Below are positions 5,450 to 10,371 of a stretch of 10,371 nt of DNA, in pieces (positions within the stretch are counted from its first letter, which is position 1; every line of letters starts with the position of its first letter). This DNA comes from Bacillota bacterium (GTDB lineage: Bacteria; Bacillota; Clostridia; Christensenellales; CAG-138). The translations under genes were made by a program, and so were the position numbers. The stretch covers positions 1 to 10,371 of the forward strand of contig JAEWZS010000077.1 in assembly GCA_023458355.1 (NCBI GenBank), given 5' to 3'. The notes beneath the pieces were generated by a model. The model was not told where the DNA came from. It searched no databases and was given only the letters and a program-made list of their open reading frames with translations.

Positions 5450-6433
5450 TCAGTGTGCGAAATATTTAAAAAATGCAACCTCAAGCGCCTGTGTGTCCTT
5501 CATGATGCCCGAGTTATTAAAAAAACCCACATCTGCGAACGCTTTTGAAATCTCTGCTATCTCTAAATAAGAATAGCATTTGGCAAAATCGAAATTTCTT
5601 TGCGCGATGTGGGGCTTAAGCGCCAACGCCCTCGCGACATCGCTTCGTTTAAGGTCTTCCTCGTCGATGAGCTTTCGAACTTTTAAGATCGTTTGCATAC
5701 GTTTCCCGAATAGAGCTGCAAGCCCCATGGCGCTGGCACCTGAATCGAGAAGCTTTTTAAGTGCTAAAAGCCCCTCCTGTTTACGGCCGTCCGCAAGGAG
5801 GTCGATTATGCGAAATGTATCGCTTTCCAAACTCGGCGTGACGACCGTGTCAATTACGGCGCGCGTTACTTCTTTCTGATCGCCTGCATAAGCGACAGCC
5901 TTTTCAAACTCGGCTGCAAGTAAGGTCATATCCGTACCTAAAAGCTTCACAAGGTAGTAAGCGTCCTTCTCGGCAATGGGGGAGCCGAGCTTTTTACCTC
6001 GCTGCAATATCCATTTCACAGCATCGGCAGGGGTTAGTTCCGAAAAAAGAACATCGCGGCCCATGGATATAAACGCTTTTACGATGGAGAGGTTAGAAGA
6101 TGCCTTACCACGCACGAAAAACAAAAGCGTAGTCGAGGGCGGGACGCTTGGAAGATAATCTATAAATTGCTTGGCGGCATCCTCCACGGGTAATGCACGG
6201 CAAATGACCACGCGACGTTCTGTAAAGAAAGGGAGTGTTTCGCATGCGGTGCGGACAGCAGAATAGTCCACTTCCTCAAACGTTTCAATATTGAGGTCAC
6301 GTGTTCCCTCGTCGAGTAACTGAATAAGCGTGTGAAGCAAGCCGGCTTTAACGAACTCCTCGTCGCCGTGAAGCAAAAAAGCGCCGCTGAAATCGTTGTG
6401 TTTTAGAAGCGATGCAAATTCCAAATGATTCAT
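5450..6433 (-). CDS. holA: DNA polymerase III delta subunit (clamp loader)
   Basis: HolA is the delta subunit of the clamp-loader complex. It opens the beta sliding clamp so that it can be placed on primed DNA at the replication fork. The 327-residue protein is of normal length for the family. It starts with a short helix and the GAFLLHGDEEFVKAG strand-turn-helix, the degenerate P-loop region typical of delta, followed by NIETFEEVDYSAV and CETLPFFTERRVVICR. The middle contains the WILQRGKKLG and YLVKLLGTDMTLLAAEFEKA segments. The C-terminal domain has the SDTFRIIDLLADGRKQEGLLALKKLL pattern and ends in a helical collar segment rich in ALEVAFFKYF. The ATG follows the comEC stop by 24 bases. No Shine-Dalgarno sequence is visible; instead an extended -10 box lies six bases before the start codon. 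It converges on rpsT. Confidence 0.93.
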   Translation of the reverse strand: MNHLEFASLLKHNDFSGAFLLHGDEEFVKAGLLHTLIQLLDEGTRDLNIETFEEVDYSAVRTACETLPFFTERRVVICRALPVEDAAKQFIDYLPSVPPSTTLLFFVRGKASSNLSIVKAFISMGRDVLFSELTPADAVKWILQRGKKLGSPIAEKDAYYLVKLLGTDMTLLAAEFEKAVAYAGDQKEVTRAVIDTVVTPSLESDTFRIIDLLADGRKQEGLLALKKLLDSGASAMGLAALFGKRMQTILKVRKLIDEEDLKRSDVARALALKPHIAQRNFDFAKCYSYLEIAEISKAFADVGFFNNSGIMKDTQALEVAFFKYFAH

Positions 6434-6439
6434 AGGTTC

Positions 6440-6448
6440 ATTATAACA
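6440..6448 (-). promoter_or_regulatory. Extended -10 box immediately before holA
   Basis: On the minus strand TGTTATAAT (6448-6440) is a perfect extended -10 element (TG, one base, TATAAT), and the holA ATG begins at 6433. Transcription would start at or next to the ATG, giving a leaderless message. There is no good -35 (TCGTTT at the 17-base position). The absence of any Shine-Dalgarno sequence fits a leaderless start, but translational coupling to comEC is an alternative. Confidence 0.4.
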
Positions 6449-6457
6449 GAAGTATAC

Positions 6458-7477
6458 TCAGAAAACGAGAAGAACGAGAGCGGCGAGAAGAAACACGCTG
6501 CCGCCTGCAATGTACTTCGTCACCGGTGTTTTTAAGTTGTAGCGCGAAAGCAGCGCCATGCCTACATAGAAAAGAAGTACGGGAAGAATTGGCAGGGTTT
6601 TAAATTTGCTGATAGCAAACGGCAGTGCGGCAATGAGTTCTGCTGTGCGCACTGTTATACTCGCCGCGAGGTCACCAATATTCGCGGGTACGGAGGCAAT
6701 TGCAGGGGAGAGAAAATAAATAAGTACCGCGGGAAGCGACACGATAAGCCCTAGGCTTGCTACTGGCAAAATAAGGATGTTGGAAAAAAGAGTAAGCCAT
6801 GCTACCTCACCGAAGTAATGCGCGCTCAGCGGGAATGTACCGAGCGTACCGCATACCGTGAGGGAAACATCTGATGCGATGCTTTCGCCTAAAAAATAAA
6901 GCTTTTTCTTAAGCGGCTCATAAAAAAGCATAATGGCATAGACCGCCGCGAAGGAAAGCTGGTAGCCGACATCAAAAAGCTGCATTGGTGAAAAAAGAAG
7001 CAAAACCGTTGCTGCAAGAGAGAGGGAAGCGGGCAGGTCGCTGCGCCTCTTGAATACCCCGCTTAAAAGAACGCATTGGGTCATAACCGCCGCGCGCACG
7101 AGCGAAGCGGGAAAGGCAGCAACAGCGCAGTAGAGCAGCGAAAATATCCCCACTGCAAAAAAGCGCGTCATGCGGTATTTCTTTGGGATTACAAGTAAAA
7201 TCAGAAATGCGTAAAGCGATATGTTCATGCCCGAGAGCGCTAGAATATGCGAAAGCCCCGTAGCGCGAAAAGCTTGGAGCGTATCCGGATAAAGCTCCGT
7301 ACGGTACCCGAAAAGCATGCCCTTCAACAACGCTGCATTGTCGGTAAAAAGCGTGTCGGATGCAGAAAAAAGCGCTTCTCTTAGCCCGTCAAAGAAACTA
7401 CTTGCAGCCTCAGCAGTGGTAAGAGCACTCAAATCAAGCGGTAATAGCAGGTATGCGCCTATGCGTAAAGTGCCCAA
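6458..7477 (-). CDS. comEC: ComEC/Rec2-type DNA-uptake channel domain, main part of a split and shortened comEC
   Basis: ComEC forms the membrane channel that carries single-stranded DNA into competent cells. This reading covers the polytopic 'competence' domain: the entry helix region FFDGLREALFSASD, the diagnostic LKGMLFGYRTEL and GLSHILALSGMNISLY motifs (family form: GL.H.LA.SG.H), and about eight to ten hydrophobic helices ending in FLLAALVLLVF. A full ComEC is about 700-800 residues, with an OB-fold before and a metallo-beta-lactamase domain after the channel; both are absent here. The first possible start in this frame is a TTG (7477) without a ribosome-binding site. Upstream the frame stays open to a TAA at 7507-7505, reading CASFASLALGTLRIGAY, which continues the expected membrane helix. 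The true N-terminus is therefore in the other frame (next entry). The joined protein would be about 409 residues. It may be a decaying gene. Confidence 0.8.
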   Translation of the reverse strand: MGTLRIGAYLLLPLDLSALTTAEAASSFFDGLREALFSASDTLFTDNAALLKGMLFGYRTELYPDTLQAFRATGLSHILALSGMNISLYAFLILLVIPKKYRMTRFFAVGIFSLLYCAVAAFPASLVRAAVMTQCVLLSGVFKRRSDLPASLSLAATVLLLFSPMQLFDVGYQLSFAAVYAIMLFYEPLKKKLYFLGESIASDVSLTVCGTLGTFPLSAHYFGEVAWLTLFSNILILPVASLGLIVSLPAVLIYFLSPAIASVPANIGDLAASITVRTAELIAALPFAISKFKTLPILPVLLFYVGMALLSRYNLKTPVTKYIAGGSVFLLAALVLLVF

Positions 7478-7686
7478 TGCAAGCGATGCAAAAGAAGCGC
7501 AATTTTAGGTAATCCCGAAAAAGTAAGAAACATCGTGCACATTAAAAAAGCGCATACGGCGGTTAAAAGCCATATGCGCTCTACTACATTTCCAAGAAAA
7601 ACACCGCAGGAAAGCCCGAGCGCAACTACACACAGCGCCCTAAATTGAAAAATGGGCGTATGTTTTTGAAGCGGTAAGGCTTCCAC
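7459..7686 (-). CDS. N-terminal membrane fragment of the split comEC
   Basis: This 75-codon reading starts with GTG two bases after the ridA stop codon and encodes two hydrophobic segments, at about residues 15-35 and 37-60. The sequence FQFRALCVVALGLSCGVFLG resembles the start of ComEC proteins, where an arginine precedes the first membrane helices. It ends with HRLHWALYA and a TAG at 7461-7459. The comEC channel frame is already open from 7504, so a -1 change anywhere in 7504-7462 restores a single reading. The last residues of this fragment look unlike a membrane helix, while the other frame reads ASFASLALGTL. No good ribosome-binding site precedes the GTG; coupling to ridA is likely. It is called a comEC fragment from context and hydrophobicity, not from a decisive motif. 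Confidence 0.6.
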   Translation of the reverse strand: MEALPLQKHTPIFQFRALCVVALGLSCGVFLGNVVERIWLLTAVCAFLMCTMFLTFSGLPKIALLLHRLHWALYA

Positions 7687-7688
7687 GG

Positions 7689-8069
7689 TTATTTGTTGAG
7701 AATCGCGACAGCTGCAATCTCTACGAGCCCGCCTGCCGGGAGCGCTGCTACCTGTACGCAGCTTCTGGCGGGGAATGCATCGTCAAAATACGAGCCGTAG
7801 ATTTTGTTGACGAGCGGGAAATCCTTCATGTCGTTTATAAATACGGTGGTCTTTACGATATCGGAAAGCGCAGCACCGGAGGCTTCGAGCACGGCTTTCA
7901 GGTTTTTAAATGCCTGCTCGGTCTGCGCCTCCACGCCCTCCTTGAGTTTCCCGGTAGACGGATCGCTTCCTAGCATGCCTGAAGTGAAAACGAAGGAACC
8001 ACTTACGATAGCATGGCTGTAAGGGCCGACGGCGGCAGGGGCATTGTTAGTAATAATGGCTTGTTTCAT
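7689..8069 (-). CDS. ridA: RidA family 2-iminobutanoate/2-iminopropanoate deaminase, internal start within the rimI-ridA reading frame
   Basis: An ATG at 8069-8067 would give a 126-residue RidA of exactly the usual length, beginning MKQAIITNNAPAAVGPYSHA. AAAGGAG stands seven bases upstream, a stronger site than that of rimI itself, so separate translation of RidA is very likely even if the long fusion is also made. RidA trimers hydrolyse enamines and imines released by serine/threonine dehydratases, preventing damage to PLP enzymes. The active-site arginine (102) and glutamate (117), and the PARS and VEI motifs, are kept. The usual SGQ is SGM here, a change whose effect I cannot judge. The split comEC follows after two bases. 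Confidence 0.75.
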   Translation of the reverse strand: MKQAIITNNAPAAVGPYSHAIVSGSFVFTSGMLGSDPSTGKLKEGVEAQTEQAFKNLKAVLEASGAALSDIVKTTVFINDMKDFPLVNKIYGSYFDDAFPARSCVQVAALPAGGLVEIAAVAILNK

Positions 8070-8546
8070 GGGGATGCTCCTTTCTGATAGAAGATGGCTC
8101 TTGATGCTCTTGAGCCAAAGTATGTAGGCACTTTCGCCGGTATCGCTGTAATATTTTTTGCGCATGCCCGCCTTTTCAAAGCCGAGCGCATAATAGAGCG
8201 ACTGAGCTGTTAGGTTAGACTCGCGTACTTCGAGCGTCATATCGACCGCACCCAAAGAAACCGCAAGATGCATCATGGTTAGCATCAGCGCTCTCCCATA
8301 GCCCAAACCCCTTTCTTCGGGTGTTATGGCAACATTTGTGATATGCGCCTCGTCCAAAATAAGCCACATGCCCGCGTAACCGATAACAACTCCGTTTTTT
8401 TCGGCGACTCGGTAATGCGCCGCGTTGTTTTTAAGCTCACCCGCGAGGGCATTATAGGACCAGGGGCTGCGAAAGCATAATTTTTCAAGCTCCGCAACGC
8501 GGCTTAAATCCGTCTTTTGCATGGGACGGAAAAATATCTGTTCCAT
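7689..8546 (-). CDS. RimI-like N-acetyltransferase joined in frame to a RidA-family deaminase
   Basis: One open reading frame of 285 codons carries two complete families. Residues 1 to about 146 are a GNAT acetyltransferase of the RimI type: RPMQKTDLSRVAELEKLCF at the start, the acetyl-CoA loop RGLGYGRAL (79-87), and NLTAQSLYYALGFEKAGMRKKYY with the tyrosines expected of RimI. RimI acetylates the N-terminus of ribosomal protein S18 or of other proteins. Residues 160-285 are a full RidA protein, which hydrolyses reactive enamine/imine intermediates from PLP enzymes. The GPYSHA, PARSCV (arginine 102 in RidA numbering) and VEIAAVA (glutamate 117) motifs are present. The link of about 13 residues (SIKSHLLSERSIP) is encoded by what looks like a former intergenic region holding a ribosome-binding site. 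The gene follows tsaB by 6 bases. A true fusion, a lost stop, or a sequence error are all possible. Confidence 0.85.
   Translation of the reverse strand: MEQIFFRPMQKTDLSRVAELEKLCFRSPWSYNALAGELKNNAAHYRVAEKNGVVIGYAGMWLILDEAHITNVAITPEERGLGYGRALMLTMMHLAVSLGAVDMTLEVRESNLTAQSLYYALGFEKAGMRKKYYSDTGESAYILWLKSIKSHLLSERSIPMKQAIITNNAPAAVGPYSHAIVSGSFVFTSGMLGSDPSTGKLKEGVEAQTEQAFKNLKAVLEASGAALSDIVKTTVFINDMKDFPLVNKIYGSYFDDAFPARSCVQVAALPAGGLVEIAAVAILNK
8076..8085 (-). promoter_or_regulatory. Internal ribosome-binding site for ridA
   Basis: On the minus strand the sequence AGAAAGGAG precedes the ATG at 8069 by seven bases (CATCCCC). It lies inside the codons joining the acetyltransferase and RidA domains. It supports an independent start for RidA. 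Confidence 0.75.
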
Positions 8547-8552
8547 CGGATA

Positions 8553-9203
8553 CTACTCTTTCCTTAAACGCTCGGCTTGTGACGGGCGCAAATAAAGGGG
8601 GAGCGCTTCGGAGCACGTGTTTCCGCTTTGGTACATTTTATAACCTAAAATAGCAACCGCGTCCGCAAGAAGAGTATGAGGCAGGATAACCGCAGTTTCA
8701 TCAAATGCAAGTATATCCGTTTCATAAGCTATAGCACCATCGCCTACATAGGCGGTACCGCGGGGCAAAAGCGGTAAAAGTTCATCCAATGTTGTGGCGA
8801 AGGGCTGCAATGTAGTTTTATCAGTCTCGTAGTGTGCGGCATACACCTTTTTTCCTTTTGCGTCGATGAGGGAGCAGACGCAAGGGTATTCACGAACGCT
8901 TTCGTAAAGCGCGTCAAGAGAAGAGACAGCAGCTATAGGGCTACTGGAAGCTGCTGCCATTGCATTCATGGCGCATACGCCTATGCGTACGCCCGTAAAC
9001 GAGCCCGGGCCAATATCGACTGCGTAAGCGTCCACATCGCGTGTTATAAGGTTAAAGCTCTTTAAGAGCCCATCGCAAAGCGGCAGTATGGTTTCCGAAT
9101 GGGTGAGACCGCGCTCGCCTTTTACTAGTTCGAGCAGCTTGCCGTCCTTTAAAAGCGCGGCAGATGCGATGCTGCCGGAGGTGGATACGCTTAAAAGAAT
9201 CAT
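8553..9203 (-). CDS. tsaB: TsaB, tRNA threonylcarbamoyladenosine biosynthesis protein
   Basis: TsaB is a non-catalytic ASKHA-fold partner of TsaD in making t6A at position 37 of ANN-decoding tRNAs; it also binds TsaE. The 216-residue protein starts with the phosphate-1-like segment MILLSVSTSGSIASAALLKDG. It has the THSETILPLCDGLL helix and the highly diagnostic DIGPGSFTGVRIGV motif at about residues 63-76, followed by the SSLDAL and CSLIDAKGKKVYAAHYE segments. As in other TsaB proteins the C-terminal half is degenerate and shorter than in TsaD. The ATG overlaps the tsaE stop as ATGA, indicating translational coupling. tsaD, which commonly follows rimI in this cluster in other Bacillota, is not in the window. 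Confidence 0.93.
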   Translation of the reverse strand: MILLSVSTSGSIASAALLKDGKLLELVKGERGLTHSETILPLCDGLLKSFNLITRDVDAYAVDIGPGSFTGVRIGVCAMNAMAAASSSPIAAVSSLDALYESVREYPCVCSLIDAKGKKVYAAHYETDKTTLQPFATTLDELLPLLPRGTAYVGDGAIAYETDILAFDETAVILPHTLLADAVAILGYKMYQSGNTCSEALPLYLRPSQAERLRKE

Positions 9204-9661
9204 AGGATTATTCCTTCCAGCATTTCTAAGTACCTTGCGCCAATCGGTACAAATTCGATGGTGCGCGATTCATTGCCACTTCCTGAAATATGTATCTCAA
9301 GACGATGAGGAGGTAATGCCTCTAAAACATTTTCGCACCATTCCATAGCGATAATCGCGTTTTGCGCGAGATAATCTTCATAGCCGATTGCATAAAGCTC
9401 ATCCGCGTCTGCAAGGCGGTACGCATCGAAGTGGAAAAACTTGATGCCGCTTGGCGTTTCATGTTCGCGTACAATGGTAAAAGTAGGGCTCATAATGTCA
9501 AAGATTTGAAGCCCCGTCGCGATGGCACGGGTGAATGCGGTTTTACCTGCCCCAAGGTCACCGTAGAGCGCGAGAAACGCACCGGGGAAGAGACGTTTTG
9601 ATAGTGCTTTCCCGAGCCGCTCGGTTCCGACCTCATTCAGGTTGTTGAAAATCAAGCTCAT
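9200..9661 (-). CDS. tsaE: TsaE, ATPase of t6A tRNA modification
   Basis: TsaE is the small P-loop ATPase that turns over the TsaB-TsaD complex during threonylcarbamoylation of tRNA A37. The 153-residue protein shows the Walker A GDLGAGKT at residues 34-41, the SPTF switch-like segment, the FHFDAYRL motif, the ELYAIGYEDYL stretch and the IAMEWCENV motif with its conserved glutamate; all are typical. Length is normal. The ATG follows the tgt stop after one base (TGA-T-ATG) and no strong Shine-Dalgarno site is visible, so translation is probably coupled to tgt. The gene overlaps tsaB by four bases at its end. Confidence 0.94.
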   Translation of the reverse strand: MSLIFNNLNEVGTERLGKALSKRLFPGAFLALYGDLGAGKTAFTRAIATGLQIFDIMSPTFTIVREHETPSGIKFFHFDAYRLADADELYAIGYEDYLAQNAIIAMEWCENVLEALPPHRLEIHISGSGNESRTIEFVPIGARYLEMLEGIIL

Positions 9662-9662
9662 A

Positions 9663-10371
9663 TCAATTCAGCGCGCCTTGCTCGTAAAGCTCTTTTGTAA
9701 GGTCAAGAAGTCTGTCGGTTCGAATCGCTTCACGCACGCGTTCCATAAGTCTTATGGAGAAACGAAGGTTGTGCATGGTGATGAGTTGTGCTGCCAAGAT
9801 CTCCTTGGACTTCACGAGGTGGCGGATATAGGCACGCGTAAAACCGTTTTTACAAGTGTAGCAGTCACAGCCATCTTCAATAGGTGTAAAGTCACGTTCA
9901 AAGGTGGCGTTTCGAAGCATCCTTTTACCGTTTCCGGTAAGCGCAAGGCCGTTTCGAGCAATACGCGTCTGTAGAACGCAGTCGAACATATCTACACCTC
10001 GGAGCACACCCTCAATTAGACAATCCGGACTGCCGACACCCATGAGGTAGCGGGGCTTATCTTTGGGCATAAAGGGCATTAAAGCCTCAAGCATATCATA
10101 CATGATAGGCTTTGGTTCGCCTACGCTCAAGCCGCCTATACCGTAACCGATGCAGTCAAGATCGGTCATGTATTTAGCGCTTTCAATACGAAGCTCTTTA
10201 TAGGTACCGCCCTGTACAATGCAAAAAAGCGCCTGATCCTCGCGAGTATGCGCATCTTTGCATCGCTTAGCCCAGCGATGCGTCCTGTTCATGGCGGCGC
10301 GGGCGTAGGCTTCGTCACAAGGGTAGGGGGCACATTCGTCAAAAGCCATGGCAATATCGGCACCCAAAGCT
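9663..10371 (-). CDS. tgt: Queuine/preQ1 tRNA-ribosyltransferase, C-terminal part (runs off right edge)
   Basis: Bacterial Tgt exchanges guanine 34 of GUN-anticodon tRNAs for the queuosine precursor preQ1. About 236 codons, the C-terminal two thirds, are present; the reading stays open to the window edge, where it continues (A)LGADIAMAFDECAPYP, so the start lies outside. Visible motifs are FDEC with the base-binding aspartate, FCIVQGGTYKELR, GYGIGGLSVGEP, and GVDMFDCVLQTR, whose aspartate in FDCV corresponds to the nucleophile. The zinc ligands are CDCYTC plus the histidine of ITMHN. The family usually has FDCVLPTR; here proline is glutamine. The enzyme is otherwise normal. It heads a compact gene string, with tsaE starting one base after its stop. 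Confidence 0.95.
   Translation of the reverse strand, partial: ALGADIAMAFDECAPYPCDEAYARAAMNRTHRWAKRCKDAHTREDQALFCIVQGGTYKELRIESAKYMTDLDCIGYGIGGLSVGEPKPIMYDMLEALMPFMPKDKPRYLMGVGSPDCLIEGVLRGVDMFDCVLQTRIARNGLALTGNGKRMLRNATFERDFTPIEDGCDCYTCKNGFTRAYIRHLVKSKEILAAQLITMHNLRFSIRLMERVREAIRTDRLLDLTKELYEQGALN

Noticed and set aside
7459..7504. Programmed -1 ribosomal frameshifting in comEC
   Set aside because: No canonical slippery heptamer is found in the overlap, and comEC is not known to me to use frameshifting. Mutation or sequence error is more likely.

Overview
This window looks like chromosomal DNA of an endospore-forming member of the Bacillota, probably class Clostridia. The evidence is a germination protease gene (gpr) followed by spoIIP, divergent from rpsT and next to holA and comEC. 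That neighbourhood is well known from Bacillus and clostridia. Shine-Dalgarno sites are purine-rich and SigA-type promoters are easy to see. No mobile element, CRISPR array, tRNA or rRNA gene was found.

Layout from left to right. Positions 1-145 (minus) hold the start of trmK, a tRNA m1A22 methyltransferase, with its own promoter. Positions 294-2621 (minus) hold a complete GH36 alpha-galactosidase in what appears to be its own transcription unit. A strong intrinsic terminator (2711-2755) separates it from spoIIP (2787-3770), which follows gpr (3815-4732) in a sporulation pair read from a SigG-like promoter. rpsT (4900-5166) is the only plus-strand gene and has a near-consensus SigA promoter and a terminator at 5257-5282. 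A hairpin-rich gene-free stretch (5167-5449) lies between rpsT and the converging holA.

Positions 5450-10371 are a tightly packed minus-strand gene string, in transcription order: tgt (3' part, entering from the right edge), tsaE, tsaB, rimI joined in frame to ridA, a split and shortened comEC, and holA. Spacings range from a 4-base overlap to 24 bases. The first genes concern tRNA modification (queuosine by Tgt; t6A by TsaE and TsaB) and N-terminal acetylation (RimI). They are followed by a metabolite-damage enzyme (RidA), a DNA-uptake channel homologue and the clamp-loader delta subunit.

The points most worth a second look are: rimI reads into ridA with no stop codon although ridA keeps its own ribosome-binding site; comEC is split by a frameshift and lacks both usual soluble domains; a hairpin between gpr and spoIIP buries the spoIIP ribosome-binding site and has a SigE-like -10 in its loop; holA has an extended -10 box only six bases before its start codon and no ribosome-binding site; and the rpsT-holA gap carries a run of stem-loops with no assigned function. 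No clearly new multi-gene system is visible. Two of the oddities (comEC and rimI-ridA) could still be sequence errors.
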